The position numbers and the translations under genes are program-made. This document shows, one piece after another, positions 39,782 through 49,912 of a stretch of 64,000 nucleotides of DNA. The notes beneath the pieces are model-generated. The model was not told the origin of the DNA. It saw nothing but the letters and a program-made list of their open reading frames with translations, and did not search any database. Numbering within the stretch: the first letter of the stretch is position 1; each line of letters opens with the position of its first letter. The stretch is from Thalassospiraceae bacterium LMO-SO8. GTDB lineage: Bacteria > Pseudomonadota > Alphaproteobacteria > Rhodospirillales > Casp-alpha2. The stretch is taken from assembly GCA_031655335.1 (NCBI GenBank), contig CP134226.1:3468001-3532000 (forward strand), in the 5' to 3' direction.

Positions 39782-39816
39782 TGCCGGTTGCACGATGCCG
39801 GTTGCATCCTTATATG
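39782..39816 (+). promoter_or_regulatory. Promoter with tandem 11-bp repeats before the 39910 gene
   Basis: TTGCAC (39788-39793) and TATATG (39811-39816) are exactly 17 bp apart. Two copies of TGCCGGTTGCA lie at 39782-39792 and 39796-39806, over the -35 box and spacer, 14 bp apart centre to centre. The surrounding 170-bp gap is AT-rich. The layout suggests a repressor- or activator-controlled promoter. Confidence 0.55.
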
Positions 39817-39909
39817 AAGGGAAGCGCCCGGCCTCGCGCCGGCCTTTGAACCTTCCAACCGGCACCCCGAATTTCTGGTTGGCGACCCCGCATTGCATGG
39901 GAGTCGCCC

Positions 39910-40473
39910 TTGAGCTTTGGCAAAAGTCTGTTGATTGCGGTGGGGGCGACCGGCACGTCCTTGACGGCGGTCGCAATCGCCGGGTTCCTCACCAATACCG
40001 GCCCCTTGGCCCTGGGGCCGGATGGTAACCGGCAGAGCGTGTCACCGCCGCCGCTTGACCCCAGCATCATCGTCATGGAGCCGGTGCCCCTGGACCCCCG
40101 GGGATACAGCCTGACAGGCCTGGAACAGAACGATCTGGTCTTCGTGTCCGTGGAAATGCTTGTGCGCACGAAGCGTGACCGCCTGCTGGTGTGCAAACTC
40201 ATGCCCCGGCTGACGGCAACGATCCTGCGCGATCTGGGGCCGAGGCTGTGGTCCCAACCAACCTTGAACAATCTGGACGAGGTCGGCACGAACCTGTTCG
40301 TGCGGGACCACTTCGATCACGCCCTGGGCGCCAAGGTGATCGCCGAGGCGACCGTGCGGTTCGTCGACGACCGCCGGATGGCCCCGAAACCCAATTGCAC
40401 GGAAACCCTGTATGCCGGATGGCAGAATTGGATCCGGCGGGCCCAGCGGGACCTCAGCGAGCCGGACCGTTAG
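39910..40473 (+). CDS. Unrecognised membrane-anchored protein
   Basis: A 187-residue protein I do not recognise. A hydrophobic N-terminal helix (about 5-28) is followed by a Pro-rich stretch and a mixed domain (about 70-185) with FVSVEMLVRTKRDRLLVCKLMPRLTATILRDLG. That segment weakly resembles the flagellar FliL pattern (a strand followed by an amphipathic helix), but I would not assign it. The start is TTG at 39910 with GGGAG six bases upstream. Its stop overlaps the stop of the convergent Coq10/RatA gene. It has its own promoter with repeats. Confidence 0.6.
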   Translation: MSFGKSLLIAVGATGTSLTAVAIAGFLTNTGPLALGPDGNRQSVSPPPLDPSIIVMEPVPLDPRGYSLTGLEQNDLVFVSVEMLVRTKRDRLLVCKLMPRLTATILRDLGPRLWSQPTLNNLDEVGTNLFVRDHFDHALGAKVIAEATVRFVDDRRMAPKPNCTETLYAGWQNWIRRAQRDLSEPDR

Positions 40474-40952
40474 CCGCCGCAGGCCGCCCGGCCCGCGCCC
40501 GACGGCGTCGGCGCGCCGCCGTACAGATCGTCCGCCCGGCTTTCGAAGGCGTTGACCATCTTGGTCACGGCTTCGTTGAACACCACCGAGATCGCCGATT
40601 GCAGCAGTTTGGAGCGGAATTCGAAATCGACGTAAAAGTCGATATCGCAGGCCTGTCCGTTCTCTGCCGGCGTGAATATCCAGTGATTTTTCAGATACTT
40701 GAACGGACCGTCCGAATAGGCGACGTCGACCCGCTTGGCTTCCCAATCGAGCGTCACCCGGGACGTGAAACGTTCGCGGAAAATCTTGAAGCCGATCACC
40801 ATGTCGGCGACCAGCAGGGTGTCGGAACGCTCGCGGATGCGCGTCGCCTGACACCAGGGCAGGAATTCGGGATAGCGGCCGACATCGGCGACCAGATCGA
40901 ACATCTGATCGGCCCGGTAGGGCAACCGGCGGATTTCGGCATGTGTGGGCAT
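40470..40952 (-). CDS. Coq10/RatA-type START-domain protein
   Basis: A 160-residue SRPBCC/START protein. Coq10-type members bind ubiquinone and support respiration; E. coli RatA inhibits ribosome subunit joining. The pattern LPYRADQMFDLVADVGRYPEFLPWCQATRI, summarised here as ADQMFDLVADV-RYPEFLPWC, then VDVAYSDGPFKYLKNHWIF, FYVDFEFRSKLLQSAIS and FNEAVTKMVNAFE are diagnostic. It follows lipA after 4 bp at the end of the pyruvate dehydrogenase operon. Confidence 0.9.
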   Translation of the reverse strand: MPTHAEIRRLPYRADQMFDLVADVGRYPEFLPWCQATRIRERSDTLLVADMVIGFKIFRERFTSRVTLDWEAKRVDVAYSDGPFKYLKNHWIFTPAENGQACDIDFYVDFEFRSKLLQSAISVVFNEAVTKMVNAFESRADDLYGGAPTPSGAGRAACGG

Positions 40953-40956
40953 GGCG

Positions 40957-41901
40957 TTAGCCCCTGCCCGCCTGACGCGCGGCTTGCAACTTGGCGAAGT
41001 CCTCGCCGGCGTGGTGGGACGAGCGGGTCAGCGGTGAGGCCGAGACCAGCAGGAAGCCCTTGGCTTCGGCCAGGCGCCTGTATTCGGTGAACTCGTCCGG
41101 CGTGACGAAACGGTCGACGGGGGCATGGCGCGTGGTCGGCGCCAGATACTGGCCGATGGTCAGGAAATCGACGCGGGCGGAGCGCAGGTCGTCCATGACC
41201 TGCAACACTTCCGAGCGCGTCTCGCCCAGGCCGACCATGATGCCGGACTTGGTGAAGACTTCCGGGTCCAGGTCCTTGGCGCGGTCGAGCAGCTTCAGGG
41301 AATGGAAATAGCGCGCGCCCGGGCGGATCGTAGGGTAGAGCCGCGGCACGGTCTCCAGGTTGTGGTTGAACACGTCCGGCTTCGCCTGGATTACGGCTTC
41401 GAGTGCCCCTGGTTTGTCGCGGAAATCGGGGGTCAGGATCTCGATGGTCGTTTCCGGCGTGGTTTCCCTTAGACGCATGATGCACTTCACGAACTGCCCC
41501 GCCCCGCCATCGGCCAGATCGTCGCGGTCGACCGAGGTGATGACCAGATGCTTCATGCCCATTTCGCCGGCGGCGATGGCCAGGTTGTCGGGCTCCAGCG
41601 GATCGACCGTCCCCGGCTTGCCCGTGGCGACGTTACAGAAGGCGCAGGCCCGTGTGCAGATATCGCCCAGGATCATTACCGTGGCGTGCTTCTGGGCCCA
41701 GCATTCGCCGATGTTCGGGCAGGCCGCTTCCTCGCAGACCGTGGTCAGGTTGCGGTCGCGCATCAGCTTGCGGGTTTCCGCATAGGCCGGCGACGTGGGC
41801 GCCTTGACCCTAATCCACGCAGGTTTCTTCTGGTGGGGATTTTCCGGATTTTTTGCCTTTTCCGGATGACGTAGCGGACGCACGTTGTCTGTGTTTGCCA
41901 T
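40957..41901 (-). CDS. lipA: Lipoyl synthase
   Basis: Radical SAM enzyme inserting two sulfurs into octanoylated lipoyl domains. The 314-residue protein has the auxiliary-cluster motif [12 protein letters not shown] (Cys56, Cys61, Cys67), the radical SAM motif CTRACAFC (Cys82, Cys86, Cys89) and the C-terminal RSS triplet. The start is the ATG at 41901, 3 bp after lpd stops. Its placement behind pdhA-pdhB-pdhC-lpd couples cofactor assembly with synthesis of the lipoylated complex. The octanoyltransferase lipB is not in the window. Confidence 0.96.
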   Translation of the reverse strand: MANTDNVRPLRHPEKAKNPENPHQKKPAWIRVKAPTSPAYAETRKLMRDRNLTTVCEEAACPNIGECWAQKHATVMILGDICTRACAFCNVATGKPGTVDPLEPDNLAIAAGEMGMKHLVITSVDRDDLADGGAGQFVKCIMRLRETTPETTIEILTPDFRDKPGALEAVIQAKPDVFNHNLETVPRLYPTIRPGARYFHSLKLLDRAKDLDPEVFTKSGIMVGLGETRSEVLQVMDDLRSARVDFLTIGQYLAPTTRHAPVDRFVTPDEFTEYRRLAEAKGFLLVSASPLTRSSHHAGEDFAKLQAARQAGRG

Positions 41902-41904
41902 GGC

Positions 41905-43326
41905 TTAGAAGTGGATCACCCGCCCGTAAGCGTCAAGGACGGATTCATGCATCATTTCCGACAGGGTCGGATGCGGGAACACCGTGTGCATGAGGTCTTC
42001 CTCGGTGGTTTCCAGGCCCATGGCGATGACGAAGCCCTGGATCAGCTCGGTCACTTCGGCGCCGACCATGTGGGCACCCAGCAACTGTCCGGTCTTTTCG
42101 TCGAACACCGTCTTGACCAGGCCGTCGGGCTCGCCCAACGCAATCGCCTTGCCGTTGCCGAGGAACGGGAAGCGGCCGACCTTCACCTTGTAGCCCTGTT
42201 CCTTCGCCTTGGCCTCGGTCAGGCCGACGCTGGCGACCTGCGGATGGCAATAGGTGCAGCCCGGAATCTGGGTCTTGTCCATGGGATGGACATTAGGCAG
42301 GCCCTTGATCTTCTCGACGCAGATGACGCCCTCGTGCTCGGCCTTATGGGCCAGCATGGGCGGGCCGGCGACGTCGCCGATGGCGTAGACACCCGGTTCC
42401 GCCGTGCGGCCGTATTCGTCGATGACGATGCAGCCGCGGTCGGTCTTGACCTTGGTGTTCTCAAGCCCGATGCCTTCGATGTTGCCCTGCACGCCGACGG
42501 CGGAAATGACCCGGTCGACCTTGATTTCCTGGGTCTTGCCGTCCTTGGTCTCGACCGTGCAGGTCACGTCGTTGGCCCCTTTGGCCAGCTTCGTAACCTT
42601 GGCTTCGGTCATGATCTTGAGGCCCGATTTCTCCATTTGCTTGCGCGCGACCGCGGAAATCTCCGCGTCCTCGACGGGCATGATCTGGGACATGACCTCG
42701 ACCACCGTCACGTCGGCGCCCAGCGTGTGATAGAAGCTCGCGAATTCGATGCCGATGGCGCCCGATCCGATGACCAGAAGCTTTTTCGGGAAGATGTCGG
42801 GCTTCAGCGCCTCGAAATAGGTCCAGACCAGCTTGCCGTCGGGCTCCAGCCCCGGCAATGCCCGCGGGCGCGCCCCCGTGGCGACGATGATGTGCTTGCC
42901 GGTCAAATCGGGCAGCGCCTTGCCGCCACCTTTTCCATCATCAGGGCCCGTGACGCCGACCTTGCCGCCGCCCTTGAGCACGCCGGTGCCGTCAATGACC
43001 GTCACCTTGTTCTTCTTCAACAGATGCCCGACGCCGCCGTTCAGCTGCTTGGACACGCCGCGCGAGCGGCCGATGACCTTTTCGATGTCGAAGGACACGT
43101 CCTTGGCCGACAGGCCGTAGGCGTCCGCGTGCTGCATGTAGTGATAGATCTCGGCGGAACGCAGCAGCGCCTTGGTCGGAATGCAGCCCCAGTTGAGGCA
43201 GATGCCGCCCAGGTGCTGTTTCTCGACCACGCAAGTCTTGAAGCCCAGCTGCGCCGCGCGGATCGCGGCGACGTAGCCGCCCGGCCCGCCGCCGATGATC
43301 AGGATGTCGAAAGACGTATCCGCCAT
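41905..43326 (-). CDS. lpd: Dihydrolipoamide dehydrogenase (E3)
   Basis: FAD enzyme that reoxidises the lipoyl groups of the E2 subunit. The 473-residue protein starts MADTSFDILIIGGGPGGYVA, has the redox disulfide GGICLNWGCIP with Cys43 and Cys48, the NAD-binding GSGAIGIEFASF, the IGDVAGPPMLAHKAEHEG segment and the catalytic base in HPHPTLSEMMHE. The start is the ATG at 43326; it lies 14 bp after pdhC. Longer in-frame readings are read-through of the pdhC region. Confidence 0.96.
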   Translation of the reverse strand: MADTSFDILIIGGGPGGYVAAIRAAQLGFKTCVVEKQHLGGICLNWGCIPTKALLRSAEIYHYMQHADAYGLSAKDVSFDIEKVIGRSRGVSKQLNGGVGHLLKKNKVTVIDGTGVLKGGGKVGVTGPDDGKGGGKALPDLTGKHIIVATGARPRALPGLEPDGKLVWTYFEALKPDIFPKKLLVIGSGAIGIEFASFYHTLGADVTVVEVMSQIMPVEDAEISAVARKQMEKSGLKIMTEAKVTKLAKGANDVTCTVETKDGKTQEIKVDRVISAVGVQGNIEGIGLENTKVKTDRGCIVIDEYGRTAEPGVYAIGDVAGPPMLAHKAEHEGVICVEKIKGLPNVHPMDKTQIPGCTYCHPQVASVGLTEAKAKEQGYKVKVGRFPFLGNGKAIALGEPDGLVKTVFDEKTGQLLGAHMVGAEVTELIQGFVIAMGLETTEEDLMHTVFPHPTLSEMMHESVLDAYGRVIHF

Positions 43327-43340
43327 GTGACCGCCCTCCT

Positions 43341-44645
43341 CTACAGCAGCAACTGAATGGGATCTTCGAGGATCGCCTTCAGTTCCTTGGCAAAGCCGGC
43401 CGCCGTGGCGCCGTCGATGCAGCGGTGGTCGACCGCGAGCGTCAGGGACATCACCGTGGCGACGGAAAGCGCGCCGTTCTTCACGACCGGCCGCTGTTCG
43501 CCGGCGCCGACCGACAGGATGCCGCCCTGGGGCGGGTTGATGATGGAGTTGAAGGACTTCACCCCGAACATGCCCAGGTTGGAGATGGTGAAGGTACCGC
43601 CCTGGAATTCCTCGGGCTGAAGCTTGCCGTCCCGCGCCTTGCCGGCCAGTTCCTTGGCCTTGGCGGAAATGGCGGCGAGGCCGAGCGATCCCGCGTCCTT
43701 GATGATCGGGGTGATCAACCCGCCCTCGATGGCGACGGCGACGGACACGTCGGCGCGCTTGAACTTGAGGATCGCGTCGTCCGTGTAGGACACGTTGACG
43801 TCCGGGCAGCGGCGGAGCGCCACGGCGACGGCCTTGATGACGAAGTCGTTGACGGAAATCTTGTAGTCCGCCCCGTCGCGTCCGTTCAGGTCCTTGCGCG
43901 CGGCCAGCAGCTTGTCGATCTCGACGTCGATCGAGATGTTGAAATGCGGGATGTCGCGGGCCGAGGCCGTCAGGCGCGTGGCAATGACCTTGCGCATGGA
44001 GGAATTCGGCACGGCCTCGAACTCCGGCATGTTGGCGAACACCGGATCGCCTTGGGTCGGCGTCGGCGCGGCGGCCGGGGCGCTGGCGCCCGAGGGGGCC
44101 GGTGCAGCCGCCGAAGGGGCGGCCTTGCCCGTGCCGGCGGCCAAGGCCGCCTCCACGTCGCGTTTGACCACGCGGCCGCGCGGGCCGGAGCCGCCGATGG
44201 TGGCGAGGTCGAGGCCTTCCTGGGCGGCGATGCGCTTGGCCAGCGGGCTCGCGACCACCCGGTCGCCGGATGCCGCGGCCGGGGCGGCGGCAGGTGCTGC
44301 GGGCGTTGCCGGTGCGGCTGCCGGGGCCGGCTTGGCCGCCTCCGCCGCCGGGGCCGCGGCCCCACCGGAAGTATCGGCGCCGTCGAGGGCCGAGGCGTCT
44401 TCGCCGTCTTCCAGCAGCAACGCGATCACCGCGTTCACGGCGACGTCGGCGGTGCCTTCCGGCACCACGATCTTGCCGAGGATGCCTTCGTCCACGGCTT
44501 CGACTTCCATGGTCGCCTTGTCGGTTTCGATTTCCGCGAGAACGTCGCCGCTTTCGACGGCGTCGCCTTCCTTCTTGTGCCACTTGGCCAGGTTGCCCTC
44601 GGTCATGGTCGGGCTCAGGGCCGGCATCAGGATTTTGATCGGCAT
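43341..44645 (-). CDS. pdhC: Pyruvate dehydrogenase dihydrolipoamide acetyltransferase (E2)
   Basis: Acetyltransferase core of the pyruvate dehydrogenase complex, 434 residues. One lipoyl domain (1-80) with lipoylated Lys43 (ETDKATMEV), an Ala/Pro-rich flexible linker, a peripheral subunit-binding domain (about 130-170; VVASPLAKRIAAQEGLDL), a second Ala/Pro linker, and the catalytic domain (about 210-434) with the active-site HRCIDG motif near 405. Having one lipoyl domain here and one on E1 beta is the typical alphaproteobacterial arrangement. Confidence 0.95.
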   Translation of the reverse strand: MPIKILMPALSPTMTEGNLAKWHKKEGDAVESGDVLAEIETDKATMEVEAVDEGILGKIVVPEGTADVAVNAVIALLLEDGEDASALDGADTSGGAAAPAAEAAKPAPAAAPATPAAPAAAPAAASGDRVVASPLAKRIAAQEGLDLATIGGSGPRGRVVKRDVEAALAAGTGKAAPSAAAPAPSGASAPAAAPTPTQGDPVFANMPEFEAVPNSSMRKVIATRLTASARDIPHFNISIDVEIDKLLAARKDLNGRDGADYKISVNDFVIKAVAVALRRCPDVNVSYTDDAILKFKRADVSVAVAIEGGLITPIIKDAGSLGLAAISAKAKELAGKARDGKLQPEEFQGGTFTISNLGMFGVKSFNSIINPPQGGILSVGAGEQRPVVKNGALSVATVMSLTLAVDHRCIDGATAAGFAKELKAILEDPIQLLL

Positions 44646-44663
44646 GATGTCTCTCCCCGCGCT

Positions 44664-46031
44664 TTAAGCGTAGCAGACGGCTTTCGCCGCCTCGACCACG
44701 TTATGGGCCTTGGGCAGGGCCAACGCCTCCAGGTTCGCCGCATAGGGCATGGGCACGTCGGCGCCGGACACCCGGGTCGGCGGCGCGTCCAGGTCGTCGA
44801 AGGCATGTTCGATCATCAACTGGTTGATTTCGGCGCCGATCCCGCAGGTCGGCCAGCCTTCCTCCACCGTGACGATGCGGTTGGTCTTCTTGACGGACGC
44901 GACCAGGGTTTCGACGTCGATGGGACGCACCGTGCGCAGGTTGATGACCTCCGCGTCGATGCCTTCGGCGGCCAGCTTTTCCGCCGCTTCCATGCAGATG
45001 CCGACGGCGATGGAGAAGGCGACCAGGGTCACGTCCTTGCCGGGGCGTTCAACCTTGGCCTTGCCGATGGGCAGGGTCCAGTCTTCATCGTCCGGCACTT
45101 CGAAGCTTTGGCCGTAGAGAATTTCGTTTTCCAGGAAGATCACCGGGTTGGGATCACGGATCGCCGATTTCAACAGGCCCTTGGCATCCGCCGCCGACCA
45201 CGGGGCGATGACCTTGAGGCCCGGGCAATGGGCGTACCACGACGCATAGCACTGGGAATGCTGGGCGCCGACGCGGGCCGCCGCCCCGTTGGGGCCACGG
45301 AACACGATGGGGCAGCCCATCTGGCCGCCGGACATGTACAGCGTCTTGGCGGCGGAATTGATGATCTGGTCGATCGCCTGCATGGCGAAGTTGAAGGTCA
45401 TGAATTCGACCACGGGCTTCAGTTCCAGGAACGCGGAGCCCACGGCCATCCCGGCGAAGCCTTGTTCGGTGATCGGCGTGTCGATCACGCGCTTGTCGCC
45501 GAATTCGTCGAGCAGGCCCTGAGAAATCTTGTAGGCGCCCTGGTACTGGGCGACTTCCTCGCCCATCAGGTAGACGTTGCCGTCGCGGCGCATTTCCTCG
45601 GCCAGGGCGGAATTGAGCGCCTCGCGCACGGTCATGGTTTTCATGGCGCCGGTGTAATCGGGCTCGGCCGCGACCGTTGCCGCAACAGGGGCGGCGGCTG
45701 TCGCCGGCGCGGCCGGGGCCGGCGCTTCGGCCTTGGGTTCCGGGGCCTTGACGGCGGCCGGGGCATTGCCGCCTTCGGGGATGTCTTCACCCTCGTCAAC
45801 GATCACCGCGATGGGCGTGTTGACGGCGACGCCGTCCGTGCCGTCGGGGACCAGGATCTTGCCCAGGATGCCCTCATCGACGGCCTCGACCTCCATGGTC
45901 GCCTTGTCGGTTTCGATTTCCAGCAACACGTCGCCGCTTGCAACCGTGTCCCCTTCCTTCTTGAGCCACTTGGCGATCTTGCCCTCGGTCATGGTCGGAG
46001 AAAGCGCCGGCAGAAGTACTTGCGTAGCCAT
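44664..46031 (-). CDS. pdhB: Pyruvate dehydrogenase E1 beta subunit with lipoyl domain
   Basis: A 455-residue E1 beta subunit with an N-terminal lipoyl domain (1-80, Lys43 in ETDKATM) and an Ala/Pro linker, then the transketolase-like catalytic domain (about 130-455; [48 protein letters not shown]). The lipoyl domain is very similar to that of pdhC. The start is the ATG at 46031; a longer reading to 46091 overlaps pdhA's end and lacks family similarity. Lies 32 bp downstream of pdhA. Confidence 0.95.
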   Translation of the reverse strand: MATQVLLPALSPTMTEGKIAKWLKKEGDTVASGDVLLEIETDKATMEVEAVDEGILGKILVPDGTDGVAVNTPIAVIVDEGEDIPEGGNAPAAVKAPEPKAEAPAPAAPATAAAPVAATVAAEPDYTGAMKTMTVREALNSALAEEMRRDGNVYLMGEEVAQYQGAYKISQGLLDEFGDKRVIDTPITEQGFAGMAVGSAFLELKPVVEFMTFNFAMQAIDQIINSAAKTLYMSGGQMGCPIVFRGPNGAAARVGAQHSQCYASWYAHCPGLKVIAPWSAADAKGLLKSAIRDPNPVIFLENEILYGQSFEVPDDEDWTLPIGKAKVERPGKDVTLVAFSIAVGICMEAAEKLAAEGIDAEVINLRTVRPIDVETLVASVKKTNRIVTVEEGWPTCGIGAEINQLMIEHAFDDLDAPPTRVSGADVPMPYAANLEALALPKAHNVVEAAKAVCYA

Positions 46032-46063
46032 GTTCAGATGTTCCCTTCGTGCGACGTTTTCGT

Positions 46064-47104
46064 TCAGGCTTCGACCAGGACGTCGGTCCACAATTCGGAC
46101 GCGTCCGGTTCCGGGCTCTGTTGGGCGAACTCGGCGGCCTCGTTGGCCAGGGCCTTCACTTCCTTGTCGATGGCCTTGAGATCGTCCTCGGTGACGACCT
46201 TGGCTTCCAGAAGCTTGTGGGCGAGCGTGTCGATGGGGTCCATCTCGCGGCGCACCTTCTGGACCTCTTCCTTGGTCCGGTATTTGGCCGGGTCGGACAT
46301 GGAATGGCCGCGATAGCGGTAGGTCTTCATTTCCAGAATCACCGGGCCCTTGCCTTCGCGGCAGCGCTTGAGCGCCTCGGCCGCGGCTTCCTTGACCGCC
46401 AGAACGTCCATGCCGTCGACGGCAAAGCCCTCGATGCCGTGGGCCAGGCCGCGGGTGTGCAGGTCGGCGGTCTTGGAGGTGCGTTCGATCGACGTGCCCA
46501 TGCCGTACTTGTTGTTTTCGATCACATAGATCACCGGCAGGTTCCAGATCGCGGCCATGTTGAAGCTCTCATAGACCTGGCCCTGGTTGATGGCGCCGTC
46601 GCCGAAATAGGCCATGCAGACACCGCCGTCGCCCTTGTACTTATGGGCGAAGGCCAGCCCCGTGCCGAGCGGCACCTGGGCGCCGACGATGCCGTGGCCG
46701 CCGAAGAAGTTCTTTTCGCGCGAGAACATGTGCATGGAGCCGCCCTTGCCGCGCGAATAGCCGCCGCGCCGGCCGGTCAGTTCGGCCATCACGCCCTTGG
46801 GGTCCATGCCGCAGGCCAGCATGTGGCCATGGTCGCGGTAGCTGGTGATGACGGTGTCCTGCGGTTCCGACGCCGCCATCATGCCGACGACGACCGCTTC
46901 CTGACCGATATAGAGGTGGCAGAAACCGCCGATCAGGCCCATGCCGTAAAGCTGACCCGCCTTTTCCTCGAACCGGCGGATGAGCAGCATCTCGCGGTAA
47001 TAATGGCGAAGCTCGTCCGGCGTGGGACCTGTTTTTGAGGATTTCGCGTTGGATGACTTGGCGGGCGTTTTTGCCTTCGCCGCCGTCTTGGGTGACCGGG
47101 CCAT
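46064..47104 (-). CDS. pdhA: Pyruvate dehydrogenase E1 alpha subunit
   Basis: Thiamine-diphosphate subunit of the E1 component, 346 residues. A Lys/Ala-rich N-terminus is followed by [18 protein letters not shown], the TPP-binding [17 protein letters not shown] (with NNKYGMGTS) and the phosphorylation-loop region [26 protein letters not shown] precedes the ATG. First gene of the leftward operon pdhA-pdhB-pdhC-lpd-lipA-coq10; the roughly 200-bp upstream region, AT-rich around 47220-47300, should hold its promoter, but no clear -35/-10 pair stood out. Confidence 0.95.
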   Translation of the reverse strand: MARSPKTAAKAKTPAKSSNAKSSKTGPTPDELRHYYREMLLIRRFEEKAGQLYGMGLIGGFCHLYIGQEAVVVGMMAASEPQDTVITSYRDHGHMLACGMDPKGVMAELTGRRGGYSRGKGGSMHMFSREKNFFGGHGIVGAQVPLGTGLAFAHKYKGDGGVCMAYFGDGAINQGQVYESFNMAAIWNLPVIYVIENNKYGMGTSIERTSKTADLHTRGLAHGIEGFAVDGMDVLAVKEAAAEALKRCREGKGPVILEMKTYRYRGHSMSDPAKYRTKEEVQKVRREMDPIDTLAHKLLEAKVVTEDDLKAIDKEVKALANEAAEFAQQSPEPDASELWTDVLVEA

Positions 47105-47285
47105 TGGACCTCCCTTGGCTGACTGTTTCCATCCCCAGATGGCGCGCCAAAGGTGTCCGCCTTTTCGCTCCCTCCCAGGGCCGGCGGTTACCCGCCATCA
47201 CTTCAGGAGATCATAGCTGAAAAAAGGGACGAAAAACAATATAGGTCAGGAATACTGCTATTTAATTAATTCAATAACAGTTAAA

Positions 47286-47310
47286 AATAGATCGTTACGG
47301 TCACGGATCA
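47286..47310 (-). terminator. Candidate terminator of the ABM-like gene pair
   Basis: Read leftward, GATCCGT and ACGATC can pair (six pairs with one bulge) around a GACCGTA loop, followed by TATTTTT. The gene's TGA stop codon lies within the first arm. Weak stem but good T-run. Confidence 0.4.
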
Positions 47311-47697
47311 GGCCTGTTTGGCCGCGTCCAGCCAGGGCCACAGGCAGCCTTCCCGCCCGTAAATCCGTGACAGCAGACCGTTGTCGCCGATCACGATCGC
47401 CGACGATTTCTTCCATTGCCGGATGTGCGCGGGAGACGCCCAATGGGTGACGGCGTATTCGCGGCCGCCGTCCATGACCTCGACGTCGTAGCCGAGATAG
47501 CCCGGGCTTTGTTCCGCCAGGGTGGCGAGCAGGCGCAGCGCCTCGGCCCATCTGGTCGGCGGGTCGCCGTCCCAGGCATCGGTGAACAGGACCGCGAAAT
47601 AGGTCGGCCGGCCGTCCCCTTCGGGGGCGACGTCGAGGCACGCCGACGCCAGCAGGTCCCTGTCCTCGGCGACCGCAATGGACGCCTGGGCGGACAT
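47308..47697 (-). CDS. ABM-like (dimeric alpha-beta barrel) protein, second of a pair
   Basis: A 129-residue protein of the antibiotic-biosynthesis-monooxygenase-like fold (dimeric ferredoxin-like barrel). The pattern TYFAVLFTD ... SPGYLGYDVEVM ... YAVTHWASPAHIRQWKK fits ABM proteins, where the W-x-S-P-x-x-x-x-x-W segment is typical. No catalytic role can be assigned. The ATG at 47697 shares one base with the stop of the preceding gene, which encodes a related domain. Ends just before the pdhA promoter region. Confidence 0.7.
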   Translation of the reverse strand: MSAQASIAVAEDRDLLASACLDVAPEGDGRPTYFAVLFTDAWDGDPPTRWAEALRLLATLAEQSPGYLGYDVEVMDGGREYAVTHWASPAHIRQWKKSSAIVIGDNGLLSRIYGREGCLWPWLDAAKQA

Positions 47698-48101
47698 TAT
47701 GCCGCACTCCGTTCGACCGCCGGTGCCGGCGGCGTGAAGGTGCTCATGATCTCGACGGAAAGGGGCGTCTTGCGCCCGAACAGGCGTTTGACGACGCGCG
47801 TCACCTCGATGGCGCAGGCATCCTCGATGCGCCGGTTCTTCAGGCTCACCTCTTCCATCATTTGCGCCAGCACGCGGGTTTTCCAACCCTGAATCGCCGC
47901 CGGTGTTTTCCAATAGCACACGGCGGCCCCCCGGCCGTCATCCAGGCGGCCCGTCTCAAGACCGAGAAATCCGTCGAGACGCGGCGCCAGGGAAATCAAT
48001 TCATCCATGGCCAGACGGCCCGACGGGTCGATGTCGCCGCCGACCGGCGTGACGACGGCAGCGTAATAAGGCGGACGCAGGGTTTCCGCGAGCGATCCCA
48101 T
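47697..48101 (-). CDS. ABM-like (dimeric alpha-beta barrel) protein, first of a pair
   Basis: A 134-residue protein related to the following gene product: YYAAVVTPV ... LDGFLGLETGRL ... AAVCYWKTPAAIQGWKTRV matches the same ABM-like pattern, with an extra C-terminal tail (about 90-134) containing EVTRVVKRLFGRK. The stop codon and the next start share one base (TAATG), so the two proteins are likely made in equal amounts and may form a heterodimer. It starts 4 bp after ftsB stops. No function known. Confidence 0.7.
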   Translation of the reverse strand: MGSLAETLRPPYYAAVVTPVGGDIDPSGRLAMDELISLAPRLDGFLGLETGRLDDGRGAAVCYWKTPAAIQGWKTRVLAQMMEEVSLKNRRIEDACAIEVTRVVKRLFGRKTPLSVEIMSTFTPPAPAVERSAA

Positions 48102-48105
48102 CGGC

Positions 48106-48432
48106 TCAGCCCCCCGTCTTGGTAAAGAAGATGACGTAATCGCGGTCGAAGCCGACGTTCAGCATGACGCGGGCCCGTTCCTCAAGCATGTCGAGGTCGA
48201 GGGACTGGGAACCGAGGAGTTCGACCCGGTGTTCCCACTCACTGCGCTGCGCCTTCAGGTCGTCGGCGAGGATCTGCGCCTCGGCGACCTTTTCCTGCAT
48301 CAGCATCAGGGACGTCACGCCCCGGTCGCCGTGGACCGTGTGATAGGCAAAATAGGCACAGGCCAGAATGCCCAGAGACGGCCCCAGGGCCGCGGTCAGT
48401 TTTTTCTTCAGAGAGGCAAAGCGTGTCGCCAT
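48106..48432 (-). CDS. ftsB: Septum formation initiator FtsB (DivIC family)
   Basis: Bitopic cell-division protein of the FtsQ-FtsL-FtsB complex. The 108 residues contain a short basic N-terminus, one membrane helix (about 15-32, LGPSLGILACAYFAYHTV), a periplasmic coiled coil (about 40-75) and the C-terminal LDLDMLEERARVMLNVGFDRDYVIF segment, whose core LEERAR-L typifies DivIC/FtsB proteins. It is located between eno and the ABM-like pair; eno-ftsB-pdhA is a conserved alphaproteobacterial order, here interrupted by the ABM pair. Confidence 0.88.
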   Translation of the reverse strand: MATRFASLKKKLTAALGPSLGILACAYFAYHTVHGDRGVTSLMLMQEKVAEAQILADDLKAQRSEWEHRVELLGSQSLDLDMLEERARVMLNVGFDRDYVIFFTKTGG

Positions 48433-48573
48433 TGTTCGTATTCCCCAGTATTCCCCATGCCGGTTCCGCGAATCGGCAGGTACGAATCTAAGGAATGATG
48501 GTTAATTTTCGGTTAGGACTCGGAAAAGCCCTTTGTTTTCCAGTACTTTGGAAATCCGAAAAGGTTAACGCGA

Positions 48574-49860
<1,287 letters not shown>

Positions 49861-49912
49861 TCAGGTCCGGCCAGCGGGCCGTCTGTTAGGCGTCAGGGTC
49901 AGGATCAGGGCT

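Noticed and set aside
43425-46316. 963-codon plus-strand frame over pdhC/pdhB
   Set aside because: Antisense to two clear enzyme genes; repetitive low-complexity composition.
48502-48516. TTAA-N7-TTAG, a CtrA-like half-site pair upstream of ftsB
   Set aside because: One mismatch to the consensus in an AT-rich gap; this can occur by chance and no second site is nearby.
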